From the NCBI GenBank assembly GCA_943913135.1, contig CALTVE010000001.1, positions 248,001 through 312,000 on the forward strand: 64,000 bases of DNA. Direction: 5' to 3'. Source of the stretch: an uncultured Francisella sp. (GTDB lineage: Bacteria; Pseudomonadota; Gammaproteobacteria; Burkholderiales; Neisseriaceae). Below the pieces are notes generated by a model, which did no database searches, had not been told where the DNA came from, and was given only the letters and a program-made list of their open reading frames with translations. Shown piece by piece: positions 1 to 8,677 of the stretch. Positions within the stretch are counted from its first letter, which is position 1. Every line of letters begins with the position of its first letter. The position numbers and the translations under genes are program-made.

Positions 1-1
1 G

Positions 2-547
2 TGGCGCCAAGAAACCCACGATAGTGGGACCGATCGTCTGGCATCAGCAGCACAAGCCTTAACTTTGCCTCCTGATACCATCATTGTTAATGTACAGGGC
101 GACGAACCTTTAATTGATCCGATGGCAATTAACGCCCTGGCGCTCCGTTTAGCACGCGGTGACGCCCCTGTAGCTACCCTCGCCTACCCTTTTAGAAAAG
201 AAGATGATAGAACCAATCCAAATGCGGTTAAAGTGGTATTAAATAATAGAGAAGAAGCGCTTTATTTTAGTCGCGCTCCTATCCCCTATTCGCGTAGCCC
301 CATAGAGGAAATCACCCATTTTCATCATGTGGGTCTTTATGCGTACCGTGCTCATTTTTTACAATGCTATCACCAGTTGATGAGTGCACCCATTGAACGA
401 GAAGAAAACTTAGAACAGCTGCGTATTTTGTGGCACGGATACTCCATTAGCGTACTTATCTGGGATAGAGCCCCTGCTCCCGGAGTCGACACAGAAGAAG
501 ACCTGCAATATGTTATTGATTATTTAAAAAACAAGGAAAAACTATGA
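2..547 (+). CDS. kdsB: 3-deoxy-manno-octulosonate cytidylyltransferase, 5' partial
   Basis: CMP-Kdo synthetase activates Kdo with CTP for lipid A core assembly in the cytoplasm. The reading frame is open from base 2, so the N-terminal part (roughly 70 residues by comparison with the usual 245-250) lies outside the window. The visible part opens with the family segment HDSGTDRLA and carries VNVQGDEPLI, the nucleotide/metal binding region, then FSRAPIPYSR, HHVGLYAYR and the C-terminal REENLEQLRILWHG. Its stop overlaps the adk start by four bases (ATGA), so the two are translationally coupled. waaA, the next user of CMP-Kdo, lies at about 37-38 kb. Confidence 0.95.
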   Translation, partial: WRQETHDSGTDRLASAAQALTLPPDTIIVNVQGDEPLIDPMAINALALRLARGDAPVATLAYPFRKEDDRTNPNAVKVVLNNREEALYFSRAPIPYSRSPIEEITHFHHVGLYAYRAHFLQCYHQLMSAPIEREENLEQLRILWHGYSISVLIWDRAPAPGVDTEEDLQYVIDYLKNKEKL

Positions 548-1194
548 AAATATTACTGATTGGTGCCCCGGGCGCTGGTAAAGGCACTCAAGCAGAGTTG
601 ATTTGCAAAAATCACCATATCCCTCATATCGCCACCGGCGATATGTTGCGTCAGGCGATCAAAAATAAAACACCACTAGGGGAAAAAGCCAGAATCGCAA
701 TGGAGGCGGGAGAATTAGTGGCTGATGATATCGTGATCAGTTTAGTGAAAGAGAGAATCCAACAGTCAGATGCAACCCAGGGATTCTTATTGGATGGTTT
801 TCCGCGCACCATTAATCAGGCCATGGCTTTACAGGAAAATGATATCAAACTTGACCATGTCATTGAAATTGCCGTTCCAGATGAATTGGTCATTAAACGA
901 GTTTCAGGCCGCCGAGTTCATATCCCTTCCGGGCGCGTTTATAACACAGATTTAAATCCTCCTAAAGAACCTGGCAAAGATGATATAACTGGGGAACCTT
1001 TAATTCAGCGAGAGGATGATAAAGAAGAAACGGTGCGCCGTCGTCTGGAAAATTATCATCGCGAAACTGCGCCTTTAATTGTTTATTACAAAGATACGGC
1101 GCAAAGAGAAGGCACCCCAAAATTTGCTAAGATCGATGGGACTAAATCGATGGCCGCTGTTAATGATGGCATCGAAGACTTTTTAAAAAAATAA
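544..1194 (+). CDS. adk: adenylate kinase
   Basis: Converts ATP plus AMP to two ADP in the cytoplasm. The 216-residue protein is the long bacterial form. The P-loop GAPGAGKGT is at residues 8-16, the AMP-binding segment TGDMLRQAI follows, then DGFPRT and the LID domain with RRVHIPSGRVYN. The LID lacks the four zinc cysteines of Gram-positive enzymes, as is usual in Gammaproteobacteria. The ATG overlaps the kdsB stop. The gene ends six bases before the convergent carbamoyltransferase gene, so no separate terminator fits between them. Confidence 0.97.
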   Translation: MKILLIGAPGAGKGTQAELICKNHHIPHIATGDMLRQAIKNKTPLGEKARIAMEAGELVADDIVISLVKERIQQSDATQGFLLDGFPRTINQAMALQENDIKLDHVIEIAVPDELVIKRVSGRRVHIPSGRVYNTDLNPPKEPGKDDITGEPLIQREDDKEETVRRRLENYHRETAPLIVYYKDTAQREGTPKFAKIDGTKSMAAVNDGIEDFLKK

Positions 1195-1200
1195 GCAGTT

Positions 1201-2202
1201 TTACGAAAGAAAGGCCACTAACAAGGCTTTGATCGTGTGCATTCGGTTTTCTGCTTGGTCAAAAACAATGGAACGTGGCCCTTCAAAAACCTTATGGCTG
1301 ACTTCTACACCGTTTAAATGAAAACGCTGGTAAATTTCCTCGCCGATTTTGGTGTGCCTATCATGATAAGCTGGTAAACAATGCATAAATAAAATTTCGC
1401 GGTTTTGGCTTAAGGCCAGCAGTTCTTCACTCACCCGGTAGGCTCGCAACATGGGAATGCGTTCTTCCCAAATTGCTGGATCCTCGCCCATCGACACCCA
1501 TACATCGGTATAAACAAAATCGGCGCCCTTTAAGGCTTCTGCAGGATCTTCGCTCAATAAGATTTCTGCTCCAGAACTTTTTGCTAACGCTTTGCATTCG
1601 CTAACCAATTTTTGATCCGGGAAAAGGCTTTTGGGCGCACAGATATGGGTTTTCATACCCATTAATGCCCCTAGATGTAACAGTGAATTGGCAGTATTAT
1701 TGCGCGCATCCCCTATATAGACATAGCAAATGTCGTGATAGCTTTTATCAGAATATTCGCGAATGGTCATCAAATCGGCCAGCATTTGCGTTGGATGCCA
1801 TTCATCCGTTAACCCGTTAAATACTGGAACGGAAGAAAATGCGGCCAAGGTTTCTACCAAAGCATGAGAGGCTCCACGATATTCGATGGCGTCATACATG
1901 CGACTTAATACGCGCGCTGTATCTTCTATGCTTTCCTTTTTGCCAATTTGGGCGCTGTTGCTCTCTAAATAAGTAATTTGTGCTCCTTGGTCGTAAGCAG
2001 CTACTTCAAAAGCACAGCGAGTACGGGTAGAAGTTTTTTCAAAAATTAAAGCGATATTTTTACCTTGTAAGCGTTTTTGCTCACGTCCTTCTTTTTTGGC
2101 CTGCTTCAAGGAAATTGCTAAATCAATTAATCGATCTATTTCCTGAGTAGAAAAATCTGCTAGTTTTAGAAAATGGCGCCCTTTGAAGGGAGTAGTATTC
2201 AT
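1201..2202 (-). CDS. argF: ornithine carbamoyltransferase
   Basis: Transfers the carbamoyl group of carbamoyl phosphate to ornithine, giving citrulline, or runs in reverse in arginine deiminase pathways. The 333-residue protein has the carbamoyl-phosphate loop STRTRCAFEVAAYDQGA, HPTQMLAD, the ornithine-specific SMGE loop and the catalytic HCLPAYHDRH. ArgF (anabolic) and ArcB (catabolic) enzymes share these motifs and cannot be told apart here. No other arg or arc gene is in the window. The start overlaps the dapE stop by one base (TAATG), so it is the last gene of the tsaD-dapE-argF run. Confidence 0.93.
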   Translation of the reverse strand: MNTTPFKGRHFLKLADFSTQEIDRLIDLAISLKQAKKEGREQKRLQGKNIALIFEKTSTRTRCAFEVAAYDQGAQITYLESNSAQIGKKESIEDTARVLSRMYDAIEYRGASHALVETLAAFSSVPVFNGLTDEWHPTQMLADLMTIREYSDKSYHDICYVYIGDARNNTANSLLHLGALMGMKTHICAPKSLFPDQKLVSECKALAKSSGAEILLSEDPAEALKGADFVYTDVWVSMGEDPAIWEERIPMLRAYRVSEELLALSQNREILFMHCLPAYHDRHTKIGEEIYQRFHLNGVEVSHKVFEGPRSIVFDQAENRMHTIKALLVAFLS

Positions 2203-3359
2203 TATGATCCCGTCTCTTCTTTTATGAGTAAAAGATTTAAGATTACTTCATAAATACGCGATAAAGCAATGACTTCTTCTACTTCCACCCACTCATTGGC
2301 TTGATGAATACTCGCGTTTTGCACCCCAAGCTCGATTAATTCACTGGAAATTTCTTTAATAAAGCGGCCATCGGAGGTTCCTCCTTCAGTGTTAATCGAG
2401 GGCGAACGATGAACGATTTGGGTGATCGCTTTTTTGGCCGCATTAATTAACTGGCCTTCTTTAGTTAAAAAAGGCTGTCCTCCGCATTGCCAATCTAAAT
2501 GATAGTGTACTTGATGAGCGGTTAATATGGCTTCAAATCGCTTTTTTAAACTTTCTGAATGGCTTTCTGGACTAAATCGAAAATTAAATTGGACTTTCAT
2601 TTTCCCAGGAATAACATTGCTGGCCCCTACTCCGGCGTGAATGTTAGAAAGCTGTAAAACCGTGGGCGAAAAATAATTATTACCTTCATCCCACTGTGTG
2701 TTTATAAGTTCGGTTAAAGCGGGAAGGCCCGTATGAATGGGATTCGAAGCCAATTGGGGGTAAGCAATATGGCCTTGTTGACCTTTAATGGTTAATGTGC
2801 CCCCGGCACTACCACGCCGACCGTTTTTAATACTATCGCCCAAATTTTTCCTTGCTGTAGGTTCTGCGACAATGGCATAAGTGATCAAGATATCCCGCCT
2901 TTTCAGCAATTCCACTACCTTGCGTGTACCATCCTTCCCTGAACCTTCTTCATCAGAGGTCACCAATACTCCTAAGCTACCGTTAAAATCAGGGTGGGTA
3001 CTTAAAAAAGCTTCTATACTGGTCATCATAGCGGCTAACCCTGACTTCATATCCGCCGCTCCACGGCCATACAGTTTACCTTCGCGCAAGGTAGGGACAA
3101 AAGGATCACTGTGCCAAGCGGTGAGCGGTCCTGGAGGGACTACGTCTGTGTGCCCGGCAAAGCAAACAAAGGGCGCTTTTTCCCCAAGACGGGCAAAAAA
3201 ATTACTTGTTTTATTAAAATTAAACCGTTCTATATGAAAACCCCGTTTTTGCAAACGTTTGATTAAAATATCTTGACACCCTCCATCGTTCGGTGTGATA
3301 GAAGGAATTTTTAATAATTCAGTCAGCAAGGGTAACGGGTTTTCGTGTTGATTTTTCAT
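2202..3359 (-). CDS. dapE: succinyl-diaminopimelate desuccinylase
   Basis: Hydrolyses N-succinyl-LL-diaminopimelate in the succinylase branch of lysine and peptidoglycan precursor synthesis. The 385-residue M20 metallopeptidase-fold protein shows the zinc motifs GHTDVVPPG and RGAADMKSG, the catalytic glutamate pair in SDEEGSGKDGT, the substrate loop GRRGS and the late EGGTSDGRF. A strong AAGGAG lies ahead of the ATG. tsaD ends seven bases upstream. dapA, an earlier step of the same pathway, is at 12.95 kb. Confidence 0.94.
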   Translation of the reverse strand: MKNQHENPLPLLTELLKIPSITPNDGGCQDILIKRLQKRGFHIERFNFNKTSNFFARLGEKAPFVCFAGHTDVVPPGPLTAWHSDPFVPTLREGKLYGRGAADMKSGLAAMMTSIEAFLSTHPDFNGSLGVLVTSDEEGSGKDGTRKVVELLKRRDILITYAIVAEPTARKNLGDSIKNGRRGSAGGTLTIKGQQGHIAYPQLASNPIHTGLPALTELINTQWDEGNNYFSPTVLQLSNIHAGVGASNVIPGKMKVQFNFRFSPESHSESLKKRFEAILTAHQVHYHLDWQCGGQPFLTKEGQLINAAKKAITQIVHRSPSINTEGGTSDGRFIKEISSELIELGVQNASIHQANEWVEVEEVIALSRIYEVILNLLLIKEETGS

Positions 3360-3366
3360 GAGAATG

Positions 3367-4380
3367 TCACTCCTTTTCCAAACTGCTTAAAGGCCAGAGA
3401 GGACGCACGCGAAAGGATTTTTCTTGTTTTCCTTCTTTTAAACGCATTGCTCCCGCTAAAGCGATCATCGCGCCATTATCCGTACACCATTGTAAAGCAG
3501 GAAAATAGACCTCTGCAGGTAATTGAATCAATGATTGCCGCAATTGCTCGTTCGCCCCCACCCCGCCTGCGACCACTAGGCGCGTTAAACCGGTTTTTTC
3601 TAAAGCCATAGCCGTTTTATGACTTAAAACATCGATAATTGCTGCTTGAAAAGAGGCAGCAATGTCTTCCTTCTCGGTATGTGTTAACGGTCCTTTCTTT
3701 TGTAAGGCCCGTACTTCGGTGAGTACTGCCGTTTTCAGACCGGAGAAACTCATGTTCAAATCACAACTATGATACATAGGGCGAGGAAAATGGTAGGCTT
3801 CTGGATGACCTTTTTTAGCAAGAATCGATAATTTGGCTCCTCCTGGATAAGACAAATCGAGTAGTTTTCCTACCTTATCAAAAGCTTCACCGGCAGCATC
3901 GTCCAAAGTTTCACCTAAAAGCTGATAGTGACCTATGGTGTGGACCAAATAAATTTGACTGTGGCCCCCGGAAATTAATAAGGCCACAAAAGGGATAGAG
4001 GGTTTTTTATCTTCCAAAAATGGGCTTAATAAATGTCCTTCTAGATGATGCACCGCAATTAAAGGTATCTCTAAAGCGGCGGCTAAACCGTGAGCAAAGC
4101 CGCTACCTACCAGCAAACATCCTCCCAAACCCGGTCCTTCAGTATAGGCGATGGCTCCTATGTCAGTAAGCTGTAATTTTGCTTTTTCTAATGTTTTTTC
4201 CAGGAGCGGTACTATAAAAACAAGGTGATCCCGGCTGGCTAATTCTGGAACCACCCCTCCATAATCGGCGTGGAGGGAAATTTGGCTATTAAGCTGATGA
4301 CCAAGCAGGCGATTTTGTTCGCTATCATATAGGGCGAGACCTGTTTCATCGCAAGAAGATTCGATACCAAGAACAATCAT
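3367..4380 (-). CDS. tsaD: tRNA N6-threonylcarbamoyladenosine transferase, TsaD
   Basis: Transfers threonylcarbamoyl from the AMP adduct to A37 of ANN-decoding tRNAs together with TsaB and TsaE. The 337-residue ASKHA-fold protein begins IVLGIESSCDET, has the metal-binding HLEGH (His112 and His116), SGGHSQIYLV, the aromatic-rich middle with DLSYPGG and the C-terminal GGVGANEQLR and CTDNGAMIA. The start overlaps the purK stop by four bases. Confidence 0.97.
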   Translation of the reverse strand: MIVLGIESSCDETGLALYDSEQNRLLGHQLNSQISLHADYGGVVPELASRDHLVFIVPLLEKTLEKAKLQLTDIGAIAYTEGPGLGGCLLVGSGFAHGLAAALEIPLIAVHHLEGHLLSPFLEDKKPSIPFVALLISGGHSQIYLVHTIGHYQLLGETLDDAAGEAFDKVGKLLDLSYPGGAKLSILAKKGHPEAYHFPRPMYHSCDLNMSFSGLKTAVLTEVRALQKKGPLTHTEKEDIAASFQAAIIDVLSHKTAMALEKTGLTRLVVAGGVGANEQLRQSLIQLPAEVYFPALQWCTDNGAMIALAGAMRLKEGKQEKSFRVRPLWPLSSLEKE

Positions 4381-5534
4381 ACTTTATTAAGTTTATGCCA
4401 TAACAAAACGGCTTTTTGCCGCAGCTTTTCACCTTGATGAAGATCCTCCCGCTGGGAAAGTAAAGTAAAATGGCCCATCTTTCGCCCTCTGCGCGCTATT
4501 TTTTTACCATATAAATGCAGCTTTACATTTGGATCTTGTAACAAACAGCTCCAATCAGGTTCGCCTTTTTCTGGCCATAAGTCACCCAGCAAATTGACCA
4601 TGGTCGCAGCGCTTAATAAATGGGGCGAAGGAGGAGAAAACCCGCAAAGAACTTTTACTTGCGCTTCGAATTGATCAGCTAAAGCAGCATCTAAACTATA
4701 ATGACCAGAATTATGCGGCCTTGGCGCTATTTCATTGACATAAATCTTATCCTGTTGGTCAATAAAAAATTCTACGGCTAATACGCCCCTATAATCTAAG
4801 CATTCTGCTAAATGCAAAGCTGCGCCTTTTAATTCCTGCTGCAGGGGGGGAGAAAGCGCACTCGGCACCGTAGAAGTAAACAAGATACCTTTGTGGTGCA
4901 CATTATCGACTACGTCAAATAGTTGATAATTTTTTTTATTTAAGCGGGCTACGATGACGGATGCTTCCTTTTTAAGAGCGATTTTTTTTTCTAATATACA
5001 CGGTACTTTTTTAAGCGTAGAGAAGGCAGCAGGTAATTCTTTTGGGTTATCAATAGGGATTTGCCCTTTGCCGTCGTAGCCTAAAGTCGCGGTCTTCAAA
5101 ATTCCCGGAAATAAAAACGGTGCCACCTCCAGGTCAGCGTCCTCGATAATCACCGCAAAAGGGGCTACCGGTAACTGGGCTTTTTGAATTACTTCTTTTT
5201 CGAGAATACGATTTTGCGCAATTGCTACTGCTTGCGCAGAGGGGCTTACTTGTATCTTTCCTTCCAGTTTTTGCATCAAAGCAAAAGGAACATTTTCAAA
5301 TTCCGTCGTCACTGCCGCGCAATCTTGTAAAGCAGCCTCTACTTTTTTATCCTCGTAGGGTAAAGCAATATGCTTAAATGCAATTTTGCCAGCAGGTGCT
5401 TCGGGGTCAGGATCCGCCACCACCACCGAATACCCCATCTGTTGCGCAGCGCGCGTGAACATCCAGCCAAGCTGTCCGCCTCCCAGAATTCCTAAACGTG
5501 CAGGTGGCTGAATCATAGTTAACTTGGTTTCCAT
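4377..5534 (-). CDS. purK: N5-carboxyaminoimidazole ribonucleotide synthase
   Basis: ATP-dependent carboxylation of aminoimidazole ribonucleotide, the step before PurE in purine synthesis. The 385-residue ATP-grasp protein starts with RLGILGGGQLGWMF, has TTEFENVP, KTATLGYDGKGQ, the metal-binding VNEIAPRPHNSGHY and MVNLLGDLWP. I chose the ATG at 5534 because AAAGG stands about seven bases upstream. A second ATG six codons on, before IQPPARLGI, would also make a full-length protein. Its first 128 bases overlap the end of the upstream lipoprotein frame, an unusual arrangement because purE and purK normally adjoin. Confidence 0.95.
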   Translation of the reverse strand: METKLTMIQPPARLGILGGGQLGWMFTRAAQQMGYSVVVADPDPEAPAGKIAFKHIALPYEDKKVEAALQDCAAVTTEFENVPFALMQKLEGKIQVSPSAQAVAIAQNRILEKEVIQKAQLPVAPFAVIIEDADLEVAPFLFPGILKTATLGYDGKGQIPIDNPKELPAAFSTLKKVPCILEKKIALKKEASVIVARLNKKNYQLFDVVDNVHHKGILFTSTVPSALSPPLQQELKGAALHLAECLDYRGVLAVEFFIDQQDKIYVNEIAPRPHNSGHYSLDAALADQFEAQVKVLCGFSPPSPHLLSAATMVNLLGDLWPEKGEPDWSCLLQDPNVKLHLYGKKIARRGRKMGHFTLLSQREDLHQGEKLRQKAVLLWHKLNKV

Positions 5535-5883
5535 TTTCTACCTTTATCGAATAGCTATAGTCTCTGTTCAAAGCGTCAGCCATTTCCTTTGTCAGCAGCG
5601 TAGACAATTCCTTTTCATAATAAAGTGCGACTTTGCGACTTTGCAAGCGCACGCTCAACAACTTATCCATCTGCTGTAAATCTTGATAGCTGTGATCTTC
5701 TTCGATGAGGTGTGCTTTAATCTGCATCAATTGAATATCGCCCAAATCGATAGGGGCGAATTGCTGAATTTCATGCGCTACTTTATCCAGCAGCATTTCT
5801 TTAGCATTTTTATTATCCACTAATTCCAAATCTCTACAGGCAATCAAAGGTAGAAAAGCGATTAAAATCCAGGTACAACGCAT
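5407..5883 (-). CDS. small predicted lipoprotein between purE and purK
   Basis: I do not recognise this 158-residue protein. It starts with a short hydrophobic signal ending in a lipobox LIAC (Cys16), so a lipid-anchored periplasmic product is likely. Residues 20-115 are charged and look helical. The last 42 residues are read out of frame from within purK and end in a glycine run, unlike a natural protein tail. The gene may therefore have lost its original 3' end when joined to purK. It starts eight bases after the purE stop in the same direction, so it would be transcribed as part of a purE-purK operon. Confidence 0.6.
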   Translation of the reverse strand: MRCTWILIAFLPLIACRDLELVDNKNAKEMLLDKVAHEIQQFAPIDLGDIQLMQIKAHLIEEDHSYQDLQQMDKLLSVRLQSRKVALYYEKELSTLLTKEMADALNRDYSYSIKVENGNQVNYDSATCTFRNSGRRTAWLDVHARCATDGVFGGGGGS

Positions 5884-5891
5884 AGTTTTTC

Positions 5892-6371
5892 CTAATCTAG
5901 TTCCATGGTCAGCACTTTTTCTTCTGCCTGTTGCCGGTGCTTTACTAAAGCTTGATAGAGGGTTTTATCCTGTAAGGCTAGCTCACGAACGGCAAATAGG
6001 GCAGCATTGATCGCTCCCGCCTTTCCGATGGCAAAAGTAGCAACGGGCACTCCTTTAGGCATTTGCACAATAGAATAAAGCGCATCTACTCCATTTAATT
6101 CAGTAGCCGGTATGGGCACTCCCAATACCGGCACCAGAGTTTTGGCAGCCAGCATGCCAGGGAGATGCGCTGCCCCGCCCGCGCCCGCTATAATCGCCTG
6201 CAAGCCTCTGCTCGCCGCTTCTTCACCATAGGAAAAAAGTAAATTTGGAGTTCGATGGGCGGAAATCACTTTTTTTTCATAAGAAACGGAAAATTCATCC
6301 AGGATATGGGCCGCTTCTTTCATAATTCGCCAATCACTATTACTGCCCATTACTAGGCCGATTTTTGCCAT
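5892..6371 (-). CDS. purE: N5-carboxyaminoimidazole ribonucleotide mutase
   Basis: Rearranges N5-CAIR to 4-carboxyaminoimidazole ribonucleotide in purine synthesis. The 159-residue protein has the class I PurE motifs GLVMGSNSDW, VISAHRTP (catalytic His), AGAGGAAHLPGM and VPIPATELNG. I chose the ATG at 6371 because GGTGAG is five bases before it. An in-frame GTG at 6380 would add three residues and overlap the methyltransferase stop. The gene order is methyltransferase - purE - lipoprotein - purK on the minus strand. Confidence 0.95.
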   Translation of the reverse strand: MAKIGLVMGSNSDWRIMKEAAHILDEFSVSYEKKVISAHRTPNLLFSYGEEAASRGLQAIIAGAGGAAHLPGMLAAKTLVPVLGVPIPATELNGVDALYSIVQMPKGVPVATFAIGKAGAINAALFAVRELALQDKTLYQALVKHRQQAEEKVLTMELD

Positions 6372-6376
6372 GTTAC

Positions 6377-7042
6377 TCACCGTTTTTTTAATAAAATTAA
6401 ACCATCGCCCACAGGCAATAATAGAGAAGAAAAGCGCTGATCACGCAGGATCTTCCTATTAAAAAAATCTTGTTCTTGAGCTCCCAAACCTGCCGTACCT
6501 ACTTTACCTTGCGCATAAGCGTTGTCAAAAGCCATAATTGCCCCTGGTTTTAAAAACGGATAAATTAAATCAGCATAGTCCTGAATCAAAGTTTTATCCG
6601 CATCTATAAAGGCAAAATCAAAATAAGCATTAATTTTTTCTTGTCGCCAAGTATTTAAGGTTAAATAAGCAGGCGCCAAATAGAGATGAATTTTTTCTTT
6701 TATACCGGCCTTATGCCAGTAGTAGCGCGCCCGATTGGTGGTACTAACATTGAGGTCACAAAGGTGTAAACGTGCCTCTTTAGAAAGAGAAAGGGCCATT
6801 GCTGTACTGCTATACCCCGTATATACTCCTAATTCTAAATAATGTTTTACTCCCAAACTCGCAGCCAACCAACATAAAAACTGGATAGTAAAATAATCAG
6901 CCATCATAAAGCCGCGGTTTAAATTTTGATTATCTTCTCGAATTTCTTTTAAAATAGGTATTTCTTCCAGATTGAGGTCTTGGAGATAAGCAGCAAAAGC
7001 AGCGCTGTTAATCGGTTTTTTCAGAAGGAACTTCCTCACCAT
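6377..7042 (-). CDS. SAM-dependent O-methyltransferase, family 3 (CCoAOMT-like)
   Basis: Predicted cytoplasmic methyltransferase of 221 residues in the caffeoyl-CoA/catechol O-methyltransferase-like family. SAM-binding motif I is YLELGVYTGYSS near residues 68-79. The acidic metal-binding positions appear as FAFIDADKTLIQDY and AFDNAYAQG. The substrate cannot be told; bacterial members act on varied catechol-type molecules. The start codon lies inside the end of the DUF3460 gene (35-base overlap) and has no clear ribosome binding site, so it may be translated by coupling. Confidence 0.8.
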   Translation of the reverse strand: MVRKFLLKKPINSAAFAAYLQDLNLEEIPILKEIREDNQNLNRGFMMADYFTIQFLCWLAASLGVKHYLELGVYTGYSSTAMALSLSKEARLHLCDLNVSTTNRARYYWHKAGIKEKIHLYLAPAYLTLNTWRQEKINAYFDFAFIDADKTLIQDYADLIYPFLKPGAIMAFDNAYAQGKVGTAGLGAQEQDFFNRKILRDQRFSSLLLPVGDGLILLKKR

Positions 7043-7262
7043 CGTTATCTAAAAAAGAGCTGTATTCCCAAGGCTGGGGATTGGGAAAATAAGTATAAGG
7101 TTTTTTATGCAGTGCCCCTAAATCAAACTGAGAGAGTTCATTTTGGTTTAAATGGACATCCCAAAGTTTATTTCTGTGTCTTAACTGTCTTTTTCTCTCT
7201 TCTGGGTGTTTTTTAAGAAAGTCTCTTATAAAATCAGTAACATCAGAAGTATAGTGGTACAT
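7008..7262 (-). CDS. DUF3460 family small protein
   Basis: An 84-residue protein of unknown function. The N-terminal half (YHYTSDVTDFIRDFL, then a basic segment and LWDVHLN) fits the DUF3460 family of beta- and gammaproteobacteria. That assignment is from memory of the family pattern. The reading frame extends 12 codons further upstream, but I placed the start at the ATG at 7262, which has AAGAGG about nine bases upstream. The C-terminus is proline- and acid-rich. It overlaps the methyltransferase start by 35 bases. Confidence 0.7.
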   Translation of the reverse strand: MYHYTSDVTDFIRDFLKKHPEERKRQLRHRNKLWDVHLNQNELSQFDLGALHKKPYTYFPNPQPWEYSSFLDNDGEEVPSEKTD

Positions 7263-7304
7263 AGATAATAGCCTCTTCAAGTACGATACGCACAGCAAGG
7301 CTTA

Positions 7305-7310
7305 ATTATA
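7305..7310 (-). promoter_or_regulatory. possible -10 element for the DUF3460-methyltransferase-purE run
   Basis: A perfect TATAAT on the minus strand, about 43 bases before the DUF3460 ATG. No convincing -35 hexamer lies 16-18 bases upstream, so support is moderate to weak. Confidence 0.35.
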
Positions 7311-7414
7311 CTCGAAACTTTCCTTTAGGGACATGAGGATGTTTTTGGTATTTTGTCTCCTTTGTGATTTAATGGGCCTCTTTAGTTTGCTTTAATCGTG
7401 AAATAAAACGCCTT

Positions 7415-8677
7415 ATGTGGCAAAAAATAATTAATACTCTATTTCCTTCCCGCAGCAGCCAACAGAGCAATCATGCGGAGGCTGAGAAAAGCAAGTTGCA
7501 AGAAATTCCCCTAATAGAACTTCCTTTTAGTTTAAAGGCGATCAGCAAAGAAGCCTTTAAAACGGTTGGTACTTTACAAAAAAATAAATTTCAGGGCTTA
7601 ATTGTCGGCGGCGCCGTACGTGATTTAATTGCCGCCAAAACTCCTAAAGATTTCGATATCGCCACCGATGCCACCCCAGAAGAAGTCAAAAAGCTTTTTC
7701 GTCGAGCACTGATTATCGGTCGCCGATTCCCCATCGTTCATGTGCATCAGAACCATCATGTATTGGAAGTCTCTACTTTTAGAAAAGAAAGTAAGTTTCT
7801 CGATGAGGCTGGGCGAATTGTGCGCGATAATATTTATGGCAGCTTAGAAGAGGATGCTAAAAGACGCGATTTTACCTGTAATGCCCTTTATCTAGATCCT
7901 TATAAAAAAATCGTTTATGCTTTTCCTGGCGCAATCAAAGATCTCAAAGACAAGCGCCTAGTTATGATTGGCGATGCTGACATTCGTTTAAAAGAAGATC
8001 CTATACGCATAGTGCGCGGCCTACGGATCGCTGGCAAGCTCGGTTTAAGCTTATCTGCAGCTTTACAGGAAAGCATGCGTCGAGCAGCTCCTTTGCTGAA
8101 GAACGAGCCCCCTTCACGCTTATTTGATGAATGGGCCAAAATTATTTATTCAGGCAAATCGCGAATCATTTTTGCCTCTTTAGAAGCCATGGGCCTGTTG
8201 CCTTTTGTGCACCCTATCATGGAAGAAATCGCTGCTTATCCTGAAAATGACCATGTTTTGATTGGCGCCACTTTAGCGCAAACAGATGAACGCATTCAAA
8301 AAGATAAGGGTGTATCATTGGGTTTTGTAACCGCTGCTTTACTTTGGCCGCTGGTTTACCACTTATGGCAAGAAAAAAAACGACAAGGATTAAAATCTCC
8401 TCATGCGTTAAATGACGCGATTAATGAGGTTTTAACAAGTAAGCGCGCTCAATGGGAGATCCCCAATCGTCTTTTTGCCAGTATTAATGCTATCTGGCGC
8501 ACTCAGCATCGTCTAGAAAATGCGCGTAGCCATAGACAGGTTGAAAAGCTTCGACATCAACCTCGTTTTAGGGCCGCTTATGATTTTTTACTTTTACGTG
8601 CTAAAGCAAATAATACCAATGCAGAAAAGGCTAAATGGTGGCAAGAAACGGTCATGAAAGAGTGCAATAATGGCTAA
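7415..8677 (+). CDS. pcnB: poly(A) polymerase I
   Basis: Adds 3' poly(A) tails to RNA, promoting decay. The 420-residue protein belongs to the class II nucleotidyltransferases shared with CCA-adding enzymes. The signature GGAVRD (about residue 67) is followed by KDFDIATDA with the catalytic aspartates, then RRFPIVHVH, EDAKRRDFTCNAL and the RNA-binding EDPIRIVRGLR. The basic C-terminal tail and the RRFPIVH segment favour poly(A) polymerase over a CCA-adding enzyme. It overlaps folK by eight bases; the pcnB-folK pair is common in Gammaproteobacteria. Confidence 0.93.
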   Translation: MWQKIINTLFPSRSSQQSNHAEAEKSKLQEIPLIELPFSLKAISKEAFKTVGTLQKNKFQGLIVGGAVRDLIAAKTPKDFDIATDATPEEVKKLFRRALIIGRRFPIVHVHQNHHVLEVSTFRKESKFLDEAGRIVRDNIYGSLEEDAKRRDFTCNALYLDPYKKIVYAFPGAIKDLKDKRLVMIGDADIRLKEDPIRIVRGLRIAGKLGLSLSAALQESMRRAAPLLKNEPPSRLFDEWAKIIYSGKSRIIFASLEAMGLLPFVHPIMEEIAAYPENDHVLIGATLAQTDERIQKDKGVSLGFVTAALLWPLVYHLWQEKKRQGLKSPHALNDAINEVLTSKRAQWEIPNRLFASINAIWRTQHRLENARSHRQVEKLRHQPRFRAAYDFLLLRAKANNTNAEKAKWWQETVMKECNNG

